Below are positions 8,215 to 17,041 of a stretch of 64,000 bases of DNA, piece by piece. The DNA is from Ewingella allii (GTDB lineage: Bacteria; Pseudomonadota; Gammaproteobacteria; Enterobacterales; Enterobacteriaceae): assembly GCF_044430645.1 (NCBI RefSeq), contig NZ_JAWUDN010000012.1:1-64000 (forward strand), written 5' to 3'. Position 1 is the first letter of the stretch, and every line of letters starts with the position of its first letter. The position numbers were made by a program, and so were the translations under genes. The notes below the pieces were generated by a model, which was given only the letters and a program-made list of their open reading frames with translations, did no database searches and was not told the DNA's origin.

Positions 8215-8772
8215 ATGAAACAGCCAGCGAAAGCGCCGAGCGCCAATACCGCGACAGCAAAACCTAAGAAGAAAAAAAATCGCGTTGAACTCGATATCGA
8301 AGCGCGCCAACGCAAGCGTGATAACAAACGCCGTGGCCGTAAAGCGGGTTCACGCGCTAACCCAGACGCCGCCAAAGAGCAGAATGCAGCAGGTGGCAAG
8401 AAAGCCGATCCGCGCATTGGCAGCAAGAAAGCCGTGCCGCTGGTGGTTGAAACTGTTTTCAACAACGCAACTAAAGCCAAGAAAACCGCTAAACCTCAGG
8501 CCGAAGCTAAACCTCAGCTGCCGCCAGAAGAAGAGCTGACGCTGCTGGAGAACGATCCGCGCCTTGATAGCCTACTGGATAAGCTGGACGACGGCGAAAC
8601 CCTGAGCGCAGAAGATCAGTCTTATGTTGATCAGACTCTTGACCGTATCGACGTGTTGATGGAATTGCTGGGTATTGAACTTGGCGATGAAGACGACGAA
8701 GTTGACGAAGAAGAGAAAAAAGAAGACATGATGCAGCTGCTTAAGCGCGGGAATCCGAAAGACGGTTTCTAA
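8215..8772 (+). CDS. yihI: Der GTPase-activating protein YihI
   Basis: YihI stimulates the GTPase Der (EngA) and so tunes 50S ribosome assembly. The 185-residue protein has the family's make-up: a very basic N-terminal half (KPKKKKNRVELD, KRRGRKAGSR), a central PPEEELTLLENDPRLDSLLDKLDDGE segment, and an acidic tail (GDEDDEVDEEE). It has no membrane segment. Its neighbours csrC and hemN match E. coli. The ATG at 8215 matches the E. coli start. Confidence 0.92.
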   Translation: MKQPAKAPSANTATAKPKKKKNRVELDIEARQRKRDNKRRGRKAGSRANPDAAKEQNAAGGKKADPRIGSKKAVPLVVETVFNNATKAKKTAKPQAEAKPQLPPEEELTLLENDPRLDSLLDKLDDGETLSAEDQSYVDQTLDRIDVLMELLGIELGDEDDEVDEEEKKEDMMQLLKRGNPKDGF

Positions 8773-8960
8773 AAATTGCGCTGGGTCATCCCAACGGCAA
8801 TAGCCTTACTCTTTGCATGTCATATGCTTTGGTTATTCGTTAAACTACGCCGGTTATCGAAAACCAAAGCACGTTTGCGTCATGCGAGCGCAATGCGGCA
8901 GGCTAAACCCCTGCCCATTATGCGTTCTACGAGGAGCAGACGTCGCAAGGAGTGAGCATC

Positions 8961-10367
8961 ATGAACTCAACCAGCGCTGCGTCATCGGCTTCTCAATCGC
9001 AACCCACCGCCGAGTGGGATTTGGCCCTGATCCAAAAATATAACTATTCCGGCCCGCGCTATACTTCTTATCCCACGGCTCTCGAATTCAGCGAAACCTA
9101 CGACGACGCTGCTTTTCGTCGCGCCGCCCAGCGCTACCCCGATCGCTCACTCTCCCTGTACGTTCACATCCCGTTTTGCCACAAGCTCTGCTACTTCTGC
9201 GGCTGCAACAAGCTGGTCACTCGCCAGCAGCATAAGGCGGAAGAATACCTCAATGTCTTAGAGCAAGAGATTCGCCAACGCTCCGCGCTGTTTAAAGGCC
9301 GTCAGGTGAGTCAGCTGCATTGGGGCGGGGGTACGCCCACTTACCTGGATAAAGTGCAGATAAGCCGTTTGATGGGCCTTCTGCGGGGGCATTTCGACTT
9401 CCTGCCGGACGCCGAGATGTCGCTGGAGCTGGATCCGCGTGAAATCGAGCTGGATGTGCTCGATCACCTGCGCGCCGAAGGCTTTAATCGCCTGAGCATG
9501 GGCGTGCAGGATTTCAATAAAGAGGTTCAGCGGCTGGTCAATCGCGAACAAGACGAAGCGTTTATTTTCGCCCTGATTGCGCGGGCGAAGGCGCTGGGAT
9601 TCAACTCGACCAATATCGACCTGATTTACGGTTTGCCGAAGCAGACGGCGGAGAGCTTTGCCTACACCTTGCAACGCGTGGCTGAACTTAGCCCGGACCG
9701 CCTCAGCGTGTTTAACTATGCTCACATGCCCAAGCTGTTTGCCGCCCAGCGTAAAATCAAAGATGAGGATTTGCCGGGTGCCGAAGAGAAGCTGCGCATT
9801 CTGCAAGAAACCATCTCGTCGCTGACCAACTCGGGTTATCGCTTCATCGGCATGGACCACTTTGCGCGCCCGGACGACGAGCTGGCCATCGCCCAGCAGC
9901 AAGGCAAGCTGCACCGCAACTTTCAGGGTTACACCACTCAGGGCGACAGCGACCTGCTGGGCCTTGGCGTGTCGGCCATCAGTATGTTGGGCGACACCTA
10001 TGCCCAAAACGAGAAAGACTTAAAAACCTATTATCATCGCGTCGCGACCGACGGCCACGCGCTGTGGCGCGGCTTAGAGATGACAGATGATGACTGTCTG
10101 CGCCGCGAGGTGATTAAGTCGCTGATTTGCCACTTCGCGCTGGATTTCGAGCCAATCGAACAGCGTTATGGCATTGATTTCTCGAGCTACTTTGCTGAGG
10201 ACTTGAAGCTGCTTCAGCCATTAGCCAAAGACGGGCTGGTGGACATCAGCCCAACCGGCATTCAGGTGACGCCGCGCGGGCGATTGCTGATCCGCAATAT
10301 CTGCATGTGCTTTGATATCTATTTGCGCAAACAGGTGCGCCAGCAGCAGTTCTCTCGCGTGATTTGA
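8961..10367 (+). CDS. hemN: oxygen-independent coproporphyrinogen III oxidase
   Basis: HemN is a radical-SAM enzyme that converts coproporphyrinogen III to protoporphyrinogen IX in haem synthesis when oxygen is absent. The cluster-binding CxxxCxxC is at Cys73, Cys77 and Cys80, followed by GC as in E. coli; a glycine-rich HWGGGTPTYL SAM-binding stretch and the C-terminal HemN domain follow. The ATG at 8961 lies 8 bases after AAGGAG. The in-frame GTG at 8952 overlaps that ribosome site and is rejected. The 468-residue product has an N-terminus about 11 residues longer than E. coli's. Confidence 0.96.
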   Translation: MNSTSAASSASQSQPTAEWDLALIQKYNYSGPRYTSYPTALEFSETYDDAAFRRAAQRYPDRSLSLYVHIPFCHKLCYFCGCNKLVTRQQHKAEEYLNVLEQEIRQRSALFKGRQVSQLHWGGGTPTYLDKVQISRLMGLLRGHFDFLPDAEMSLELDPREIELDVLDHLRAEGFNRLSMGVQDFNKEVQRLVNREQDEAFIFALIARAKALGFNSTNIDLIYGLPKQTAESFAYTLQRVAELSPDRLSVFNYAHMPKLFAAQRKIKDEDLPGAEEKLRILQETISSLTNSGYRFIGMDHFARPDDELAIAQQQGKLHRNFQGYTTQGDSDLLGLGVSAISMLGDTYAQNEKDLKTYYHRVATDGHALWRGLEMTDDDCLRREVIKSLICHFALDFEPIEQRYGIDFSSYFAEDLKLLQPLAKDGLVDISPTGIQVTPRGRLLIRNICMCFDIYLRKQVRQQQFSRVI

Positions 10368-10385
10368 CCTGCGTTCCGCCGAAAT

Positions 10386-10413
10386 AAAAACAGCCGCTAA
10401 TGCGGCTGTTTTT
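10386..10413. terminator. bidirectional terminator between hemN and glnG
   Basis: CAGCCGC / GCGGCTG arms (10391-10397, 10402-10408) with A and T runs on both flanks, between two convergent genes. Confidence 0.85.
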
Positions 10414-10444
10414 GTCTGCGAGCAACGGGTTATTGCGGCCCGCT

Positions 10445-11857
10445 TTACTCCATTCCCAACTCTTTTAGCTTGCGGGTCAGGGTGTTACGCCCCCAGCCCA
10501 GCAGCCGAGCGGCTTCCTGCTTGTGGCCCTGAGTGTGGCGCAGCGCGGTGGTCAGCAGAGTGCGTTCCATTTCAGGTTGAGCTTCCGACAGCAGGTTTTG
10601 ATGACCGGAACGCAGCGCGCGGTCCGCCCACTGGGCCAGCAGCGTTGCCCAGCTGTCCGGCAGGCTTTGCCCGCTGGATTCTGGCGCAGAGCTTTCAAAC
10701 AGTTCGCTCGGCAGGTCCTGAATCAACACTTCTTGCCCGGCGGCCATCACGGTCAACCAGCGGCAAGTGTTCTCCAACTGGCGCACGTTCCCCGGCCAAG
10801 GCAGGCGAGTCAGCGCAGTTTCGGTTTCAGGATGAAGGTTTTTAGCTTCCACACCCAGCTCTTTGGCTGCCACTTGCAGGAAGTAGCGCGCCAAGCGCGG
10901 GATGTCCTCACGGCGCTCGCGCAGTGGCGGAAGGTGGACGCGGATCACGTTCAGACGGTGGAACAGGTCTTCACGGAATTTGCCCTCCTGCACGCGCAGC
11001 TCCAGATTTTGGTGCGTCGCGGCAATAATGCGCACATCGACCTTAACCGGCGCATAGCCACCTACGCGGTAAAACTGGCCGTCGGCCAACACGCGCAGCA
11101 GGCGAGTTTGCACATCGAGCGGCATGTCACCGATTTCATCGAGGAACAGCGTGCCGTTGTCGGCTTGCTCAAAACGCCCCTGACGAATGGTATTCGCGCC
11201 GGTAAACGCGCCTTTTTCATGGCCGAACAGTTCGGACTCAATCAGGTCTTTCGGAATAGCCGCCATATTGAGCGCGATAAACGGCGCTTTGGCGCGCGGG
11301 CTGTGGCGATGCAACGCGTGCGCCACCAATTCTTTACCCGTCCCGGACTCACCGTTGATCAGCACGCTAATGGAGGAGCGTGAAAGGCGACCAATGATGC
11401 GAAACACGTCCTGCATGGCAGGGGCTTCGCCGATGATATCTGCGGTTGGGCCGCTGGCAGGCTGGCTGCGCGGTGGCTGCTGCTGCTCCTGATAGTGGCT
11501 GATAGCGCGCTCGACCAGAGCCACGGCTTCATCAATATCAAAAGGTTTTGGCAGGTAGTCGAAGGCTCCCTGTTGATATGCGCTGACCGCCGCATCCAAA
11601 TCAGAATGCGCAGTCATTATGATGACCGGAAGCATCGGGTGGCGCTGTTTAATCTGTTTTAACAGCGCTAAACCGTCCATGCCGGGCATGCGAATATCGG
11701 ACAACAACACGTCAGGGGTTTGAGTTGCGATGGCTTCAAGTACATCATTGCCGCTGTCAAAAGCGGTACAACTTAAGCCCGCTCCAGTGAGCGCTCGTTC
11801 AAGAACCCAGCGGATGGAGCTATCGTCATCGACGATCCAAACTATCCCTCGTTGCAT
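10445..11857 (-). CDS. glnG: nitrogen regulation response regulator NtrC
   Basis: NtrC, when phosphorylated by NtrB, activates sigma-54 promoters of nitrogen-scavenging genes. The 470-residue protein has a receiver domain with phospho-acceptor Asp54 (LLSDIRMPG), an AAA+ domain with Walker A GESGTGKE and the sigma-54 contact loop GAFTGA, and a C-terminal Fis-type helix-turn-helix (QEAARLLGWGRNTLTRKL). I start at 11857 (MQRGIVW), as in E. coli. The 30 residues upstream in frame would overlap glnL. It follows glnL by 7 bases in the glnALG operon. Confidence 0.97.
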   Translation of the reverse strand: MQRGIVWIVDDDSSIRWVLERALTGAGLSCTAFDSGNDVLEAIATQTPDVLLSDIRMPGMDGLALLKQIKQRHPMLPVIIMTAHSDLDAAVSAYQQGAFDYLPKPFDIDEAVALVERAISHYQEQQQPPRSQPASGPTADIIGEAPAMQDVFRIIGRLSRSSISVLINGESGTGKELVAHALHRHSPRAKAPFIALNMAAIPKDLIESELFGHEKGAFTGANTIRQGRFEQADNGTLFLDEIGDMPLDVQTRLLRVLADGQFYRVGGYAPVKVDVRIIAATHQNLELRVQEGKFREDLFHRLNVIRVHLPPLRERREDIPRLARYFLQVAAKELGVEAKNLHPETETALTRLPWPGNVRQLENTCRWLTVMAAGQEVLIQDLPSELFESSAPESSGQSLPDSWATLLAQWADRALRSGHQNLLSEAQPEMERTLLTTALRHTQGHKQEAARLLGWGRNTLTRKLKELGME

Positions 11858-11864
11858 AAGAACC

Positions 11865-12914
11865 TCACTGGCGAATAGGCAGGTAAACCGAGAATTCGGT
11901 ATGTCCTGGCCAACTGTTAAATTCAACTTTACCCGAATGCTGGTCAATCAAACTGCGCGCGATAGACAGGCCCAGTCCTGTTCCCCCTTCACGGCCACTG
12001 ACCATTGGGTAAAAAAGTGTATCCTGCAAATGCGCCGGCACGCCGGGACCGGTATCTTCGATATCGATACGGGCGGCTAAGCGGTAACGCACGCCATGCA
12101 GGGTTATCTGGAAGGCGGTGCGTGTGCGCAATGTTATGGTTCCGCCTTCCTCACCCAGAGCCTGCAAGGCGTTGCGGGTAATGTTCAGCAGAATTTGTTC
12201 TATTTGATCAGGATCGTGCGCCAGCTCGGGCAGGCTCGGATCGTAATCACGTATTAGCTCAACATTGTCCGGCTTTTCCATCGAGACCAGCTGGCAAACG
12301 CGCTCAGCCACCTGATGGATACTCTGTGTGACGTGCTGGCTCGGGCGCTGTGGGCCGAGCAGTCGGTCCACCAGGTTGCGCAGCCGGTCTGCCTGCTCGA
12401 TGATGACTTTGGTGTATTCCAGCAGGGCGGGATCGGGCAGGGCGCGTGATAAAAGCTGCGCCGCGCCGCGTAATCCACCCAGCGGGTTTTTAATCTCGTG
12501 CGCCAATCCGCGAATCAAATCACGGGCGGCCACTTGTTGGGCGTGTTGCAGCTGCTCTTGGCTCAGGCGACGCTGATTGTCCATCGGGGCCAGTTCGACC
12601 AGAATAAAACCTTCTGGCAAAGCCTGCGCCGTTAAGGACAGGACGTGTGCCCGACCATCAACCACTAACGTCACTTCACTGTCTGTAAATCCTTGACCTG
12701 CCTGTAAGTTTTCGCGCATCAACTCAATATTGAGTGAAAAATAGCCCACCAGTTCTGGCAACGGCGTGCCAAACAGTTTCCGGGAGCTTTGCGCCAACAA
12801 TTGTTGTGCGGCAGGGTTGGCATAATGCACAGCCAGTTCGTCATCCAATAGCAGAACGCTATTGATTAGAGAATTCAAAATCTGCCCCGAATCAGGCAGC
12901 TTACCAGTTGCCAT
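11865..12914 (-). CDS. glnL: nitrogen sensor histidine kinase/phosphatase NtrB
   Basis: NtrB phosphorylates NtrC in nitrogen-poor cells and, with PII, dephosphorylates it in nitrogen-rich cells. It is cytosolic, with no membrane segment. The 349 residues hold a PAS sensor domain at the N-terminus, the H-box GLAHEIKNPLGG (phospho-His near 139) and an ATPase domain with N and G boxes (NITRNALQAL, EDTGPG, GGTGLGLSI). The ATG at 12914 matches E. coli (MATG) and has GGGAG before it. Second gene of glnALG, read through from glnA and probably from its own weaker promoter. Confidence 0.96.
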   Translation of the reverse strand: MATGKLPDSGQILNSLINSVLLLDDELAVHYANPAAQQLLAQSSRKLFGTPLPELVGYFSLNIELMRENLQAGQGFTDSEVTLVVDGRAHVLSLTAQALPEGFILVELAPMDNQRRLSQEQLQHAQQVAARDLIRGLAHEIKNPLGGLRGAAQLLSRALPDPALLEYTKVIIEQADRLRNLVDRLLGPQRPSQHVTQSIHQVAERVCQLVSMEKPDNVELIRDYDPSLPELAHDPDQIEQILLNITRNALQALGEEGGTITLRTRTAFQITLHGVRYRLAARIDIEDTGPGVPAHLQDTLFYPMVSGREGGTGLGLSIARSLIDQHSGKVEFNSWPGHTEFSVYLPIRQ

Positions 12915-13007
12915 ACCGCTGTCTCCCGCACCGTCGTGGTGCATTTTATCCGGCTACCCGGCAGATTCACGGGTCAGATTGGTTAAGCAGGAAAGAGTGT
13001 GGAGAAA

Positions 13008-13031
13008 AAAGCCCATCCGAAGATGGGCTGA
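13008..13031 (-). terminator. glnA terminator, leaky, before glnL
   Basis: On the minus strand AGCCCATC-TTCG-GATGGGCT is followed by six T. It lies between glnA and glnL and would reduce transcription of the low-abundance regulators relative to glutamine synthetase, as known for E. coli glnALG. Confidence 0.85.
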
Positions 13032-13147
13032 AAGTTTCCACGGCAACAAAAAAATGTCTTACTTATTTTAAGACGCTGAAGGTCTTCACACTGCTGGCCT
13101 TCAGTCGGGTGTTTCTTGAGCGCCAGCTGCCCGGCGCTCATTAGCGA

Positions 13148-14557
13148 TTAAACGCTGTAGTACAGTTCGAACTCAACTGGGTGTGGAGTCATGCGAACAC
13201 GATCCATCTCTTCTTTACGCAGAGCGATATAAGCGTCGATAGCATCGTCAGTGAACACGCCGCCACGAGTCAGGAACTCACGGTCTTCGTTCAGCGCGTT
13301 CAGGGCTTCTTCCAGAGAACCTGCAACTTTTGGAATCTCTGCTTCTTCTTCCGGTGGCAAGTCGTACAGGTTTTTGTCCATCGCATCGCCAGGGTGGATC
13401 TTGTTGATAACGCCATCAAGGCCAGCCATCAGCAGAGCTGCGAACGCCAGGTATGGGTTAGCCGCTGGATCTGGGAAGCGAGCTTCGATACGCACAGCTT
13501 TAGGGCTAGATACGTGTGGAATACGGATTGACGCAGAACGGTTACGCGCAGAGTAAGCCAGCATAACTGGCGCTTCGTAGCCCGGGACCAAACGCTTGTA
13601 GGAGTTGGTAGTCGGGTTAGCGTAGGCGTTGATCGCTTTAGCGTGCTTGATGATACCGCCGATGTAGAACAGTGCCATTTCAGACAGGCCGCCGTATTTG
13701 TCGCCAGAGAACAGGTTGTTACCGTTCTTAGACAGAGACATGTGGCAGTGCATACCTGAACCGTTATCGCCAAACATTGGTTTTGGCATAAAGGTCGCAG
13801 TTTTGCCAAATGCGTGAGCCACGTTGTGAACCACGTATTTGTAGATTTGGATTTCGTCAGCTTTTTTGGTCATGGTGTTGAAGCGGGTTGCCACTTCGTT
13901 CTGACCCGCTGTTGCCACTTCGTGGTGGTGAGCTTCAACAACCAGGCCCATTTCTTCCATGGTCAAACACATGGTAGAACGCAGGTCCTGAGAGGAGTCA
14001 ACCGGAGGAACTGGGAAGTAACCGCCTTTAACAGCTGGACGGTGGCCTTTGTTGCCGCCTTCGTATTTGGTGCTGGAGTTCCATGCGCCTTCGATATCGT
14101 CGATAGCAACGTGAGAGCCGGAGATGCTGCTGCCGAAGCGCACATCGTCAAACAGGAAGAACTCTGGCTCAGGTCCGAACAGAACGGTGTCCGCGATGCC
14201 TGAAGAGCGCAGGAAGTCTTCTGCACGTTTTGCAGTAGAGCGTGGGTCACGGTCATAACCTTGCAGCGTAGTTGGCTCAAGGATGTCGCAACGAATGATC
14301 AGCGTGGTTTCTTCGTAGAATGGGTCAAGAACAGCAGTGCTGGCATCTGGCATCAGAACCATGTCAGATTCGTTAATACCTTTCCAGCCACCGATTGAAG
14401 AACCATCAAACATTTTGCCTTCTTCGAAGAAGTCAGCGCTCACTTGGTGAGATGGAATGGTGACGTGCTGCTCTTTGCCTTTGGTATCAGTGAAACGTAA
14501 ATCTACGAATTTCACTTCATGCTCATTCAGCATCGTCAAAACGTGTTCAGCGGACAT
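13148..14557 (-). CDS. glnA: glutamine synthetase, type I
   Basis: GlnA joins ammonia to glutamate with ATP, the main route of ammonia assimilation at low nitrogen. The enzyme is a dodecamer. The 469 residues match E. coli throughout: the Asp50 region (DGSSIGGWKGI), the metal- and glutamate-binding FGPEPEFFLFD, the ATP-binding KPMFGDNGSGMH, and the adenylylation site NLYDLPPEE at Tyr398. Activity is thus probably controlled by GlnE. The start at 14557 follows GGGAGAAC; the longer frame to 14632 is untranslated leader. Transcription comes from the sigma-54 promoter at 14764-14780 under NtrC. Confidence 0.98.
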   Translation of the reverse strand: MSAEHVLTMLNEHEVKFVDLRFTDTKGKEQHVTIPSHQVSADFFEEGKMFDGSSIGGWKGINESDMVLMPDASTAVLDPFYEETTLIIRCDILEPTTLQGYDRDPRSTAKRAEDFLRSSGIADTVLFGPEPEFFLFDDVRFGSSISGSHVAIDDIEGAWNSSTKYEGGNKGHRPAVKGGYFPVPPVDSSQDLRSTMCLTMEEMGLVVEAHHHEVATAGQNEVATRFNTMTKKADEIQIYKYVVHNVAHAFGKTATFMPKPMFGDNGSGMHCHMSLSKNGNNLFSGDKYGGLSEMALFYIGGIIKHAKAINAYANPTTNSYKRLVPGYEAPVMLAYSARNRSASIRIPHVSSPKAVRIEARFPDPAANPYLAFAALLMAGLDGVINKIHPGDAMDKNLYDLPPEEEAEIPKVAGSLEEALNALNEDREFLTRGGVFTDDAIDAYIALRKEEMDRVRMTPHPVEFELYYSV

Positions 14558-14763
14558 ACTAGTTCTCCCGAAATTCTCATTATCGTCGTGGAACGAATAA
14601 CCAATTAGTTGGCATTTATTTGTAAACAACAACCCTAGTGGAACTGGCGTGTGGCCTAAACAGCTTTTATTTATCCCGCGTAATTTTAGGTTGCCGCCTG
14701 GGTGGCAACTTCAACGTACTGGGGAATAGCTCTGATAAGACTTTTTTCACCCTTAAAAGTAAT

Positions 14764-14780
14764 AGCGAAATCTGTGCCAA
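14764..14780 (-). promoter_or_regulatory. sigma-54 promoter glnAp2
   Basis: On the minus strand TTGGCACAGATTTCGCT has the -24 GG and -12 GC of a sigma-54 promoter with correct spacing and is nearly identical to E. coli glnAp2. The predicted start is about 14753, giving a leader of roughly 195 bases before glnA. Confidence 0.9.
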
Positions 14781-14853
14781 CTTTGAGAAAATGCAAACAA
14801 CGCCATTTTAAAGGGCTTTTGCACCTTTTGAGTATGCACCATAACGGAGTTTT

Positions 14854-14870
14854 TGCACCTTTTTGGTGCT
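14854..14870. promoter_or_regulatory. NtrC binding site 1 (glnA enhancer)
   Basis: TGCACC-TTTTT-GGTGCT matches the NtrC consensus TGCACC-N5-GGTGCA with one mismatch. Its centre is about 109 bases upstream of the predicted glnAp2 start. Confidence 0.9.
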
Positions 14871-14885
14871 AGTGGCCAGATCTGA

Positions 14886-14902
14886 AGCACCAATTTGGTG
14901 CG
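14886..14902. promoter_or_regulatory. NtrC binding site 2 (glnA enhancer)
   Basis: AGCACC-AATTT-GGTGCG is a second NtrC dyad, 32 bases (three helix turns) from site 1 and about 141 bases upstream of glnAp2. Weaker TGCA-type half-sites flank both (14818-14840 and 14911-14936), as in E. coli where low-affinity governor sites lie nearer the promoter. Confidence 0.88.
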
Positions 14903-14991
14903 CCAAGCGAGTGCAAAGGCCCGTTTGCACCGTGAAAGGGATCACAAAGTAACCATCATCGAGTTGTTTCGATAAGATCATTGTGATCTTG

Positions 14992-15020
14992 TTTAGAACC
15001 TCGCTTAATACGTGTACAAT
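14992..15020 (+). promoter_or_regulatory. candidate typA promoter
   Basis: TACAAT at 15015-15020 is a good -10 element, 33 bases before the GTG start of typA. The best -35 at 17 bases is TTTAGA (14992-14997), which is weak. The NtrC sites of glnA lie about 100 bases upstream. Confidence 0.55.
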
Positions 15021-15052
15021 AGCGCGCTATTTCTAATGCCTGAGGCAAAGCT

Positions 15053-16876
15053 GTGATCGAAAATTTGCGTAACATCGCCATTATTGCCCACGTTGACCAT
15101 GGTAAAACCACCCTGGTCGACAAGTTGCTGCAACAATCCGGTACTTTCGGAGAGCGTGTAGAAGCAACTGAACGCGTAATGGACTCCAACGATTTGGAGA
15201 AAGAGCGTGGGATTACCATCCTCGCAAAAAACACCGCCATTAATTGGAAAGACTACCGCATCAACATCGTTGATACCCCAGGACACGCCGACTTCGGCGG
15301 TGAGGTAGAGCGTGTGATGTCTATGGTCGACTCGGTGCTGCTGGTTGTGGATGCAATGGATGGCCCAATGCCGCAAACCCGTTTCGTGACCAAAAAAGCA
15401 TTCGCTAATGGTCTGAAGCCGATCGTGGTAATCAACAAAGTTGACCGTCCGGGCGCACGTCCTGACTGGGTTGTTGATCAGGTCTTCGACCTGTTCGTTA
15501 ACCTCGACGCGACTGACGAGCAACTCGACTTCCCAATCATCTATGCATCTGCATTGATGGGTATCGCGGGCACCGACCATGCTGATATGGCCGAAGACAT
15601 GACCCCGCTGTACCAGGCAATCGTAGACCACGTTGAAGCACCTAAAGTTGACCGTGACGGCCCACTGCAGATGCAAATCTCTCAACTGGACTACAACAAC
15701 TACGTTGGCGTTATCGGCATCGGCCGTATCAAACGCGGCGTGGTTAAGCCTAACCAACAAGTCACTATCATCGATAGCGAAGGCAAAACCCGTAACGGTA
15801 AAGTCGGTAAAGTACTGGGCCACATGGGTCTGGAGCGTATCGAAACTCAACTGGCTGAAGCAGGCGACATCATTGCTATCACCGGCTTAGGCGAGTTGAA
15901 CATCTCCGACACCATCTGTGATCCACAGAACGTCGAAGCGCTGACTCCACTGAGCGTTGATGAACCAACCGTTACCATGTACTTCAACGTAAACACCTCT
16001 CCGTTCTGTGGTAAAGAAGGTAAGTATGTGACTTCACGTCAGATTCTTGACCGTCTGAACAAAGAACTGGTGCACAACGTGGCACTGCGTGTTGAAGAAA
16101 CTGAAGATGCTGATGCGTTCCGCGTATCTGGCCGTGGTGAACTTCACCTGTCAGTTCTGATTGAAAACATGCGTCGTGAAGGTTTCGAAATCGCTGTTTC
16201 TCGTCCAAAAGTTATCAACAAGATGATTGATGGTCGTAAACAAGAGCCATTCGAAAACGTAACGCTGGATATCGAAGAACAGCACCAGGGTTCAGTCATG
16301 CAAGCCATGGGTGAGCGTAAAGGCGACGTTAAGGACATGATCCCTGACGGCAAAGGTCGTATCCGTCTGGATTACCTGATCCCAGCGCGTGGCCTGATCG
16401 GCTTCCGTACTGAGTTCATGACCATGACTTCTGGTACTGGCCTGCTGTACTCCACCTTCAGCCACTACGACGACGTTCGTCCGGGTGAAATCGGTCAGCG
16501 CCAGAACGGCGTTCTGATTTCTAACGGTCAGGGCAAAGCTGTAGCGTTCGCACTGTTCAGCCTGCAAGACCGCGGCAAATTGTTCCTGGGCCACGGCGCA
16601 GAAGTGTATGAAGGCCAGATCATCGGTATTCACTCACGTTCTAACGACCTGACCGTCAACTGCTTGACCGGTAAGAAGCTGACCAACATGCGTGCGTCCG
16701 GTACTGACGAAGCAACTACCCTGGTTCCTGCTATCAAAATGTCTCTGGAGCAAGCTCTGGAATTCATCGATGATGACGAACTGGTAGAAGTGACTCCTCA
16801 GTCTGTACGTATCCGTAAACGTCACCTGACTGAGAACGATCGTAAACGTGCAATGCGTGGTCCTAAAGAAAGCTAA
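15053..16876 (+). CDS. typA: ribosome-associated GTPase TypA/BipA
   Basis: BipA is an EF-G-like translational GTPase that binds 70S ribosomes and helps 50S assembly and growth at low temperature. The 607 residues have the G domain (AHVDHGKT at 12-19, DTPGHADF, NKVDRPGA), an EF-Tu-like domain II, EF-G-type III and V domains, and the BipA-specific C-terminus ending in the RKRHLTENDRKRA helix. It starts with GTG at 15053, since no ATG nearby fits the family N-terminus (MIENLRNIAIIAHVDHG). It is divergent from glnA and stands alone. Confidence 0.97.
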   Translation: MIENLRNIAIIAHVDHGKTTLVDKLLQQSGTFGERVEATERVMDSNDLEKERGITILAKNTAINWKDYRINIVDTPGHADFGGEVERVMSMVDSVLLVVDAMDGPMPQTRFVTKKAFANGLKPIVVINKVDRPGARPDWVVDQVFDLFVNLDATDEQLDFPIIYASALMGIAGTDHADMAEDMTPLYQAIVDHVEAPKVDRDGPLQMQISQLDYNNYVGVIGIGRIKRGVVKPNQQVTIIDSEGKTRNGKVGKVLGHMGLERIETQLAEAGDIIAITGLGELNISDTICDPQNVEALTPLSVDEPTVTMYFNVNTSPFCGKEGKYVTSRQILDRLNKELVHNVALRVEETEDADAFRVSGRGELHLSVLIENMRREGFEIAVSRPKVINKMIDGRKQEPFENVTLDIEEQHQGSVMQAMGERKGDVKDMIPDGKGRIRLDYLIPARGLIGFRTEFMTMTSGTGLLYSTFSHYDDVRPGEIGQRQNGVLISNGQGKAVAFALFSLQDRGKLFLGHGAEVYEGQIIGIHSRSNDLTVNCLTGKKLTNMRASGTDEATTLVPAIKMSLEQALEFIDDDELVEVTPQSVRIRKRHLTENDRKRAMRGPKES

Positions 16877-16904
16877 TTTTCTTCCTCGCTAGACGTTTTC
16901 AATC

Positions 16905-16937
16905 GAACAGGGCGCCTTTGGGTGCCCTGTTTTTTTT
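16905..16937 (+). terminator. typA terminator
   Basis: ACAGGGCGCC / GGGTGCCCTGT arms with a short TTT loop region, followed by eight T, about 30 bases after the typA stop. Confidence 0.85.
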
Positions 16938-17041
16938 GTGTTTTTTACTCAATTTACCTCGCAACCCTGTGGTTCACTCCCTGTTCATACGTCCCTTTTC
17001 CCGCTAAAGTTAAGCATCATCTTTGAAATCAGGAGCGTGCA

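Noticed and set aside
8952..8960. GTG start of hemN at 8952
   Set aside because: The codon overlaps the AAGGAG ribosome site that serves the ATG at 8961.
9258..10007. 249-codon frame antisense to hemN
   Set aside because: It is a shadow of hemN, rich in His, Gln and Arg as antisense frames usually are.
10523..11383. 286-codon frame antisense to glnG
   Set aside because: It is a shadow of the highly conserved, GC-rich glnG frame, with no ribosome site or recognisable domain.
15005..15850. 281-codon frame antisense to typA
   Set aside because: It arises from the codon bias of typA on the other strand, and the product has no recognisable features.
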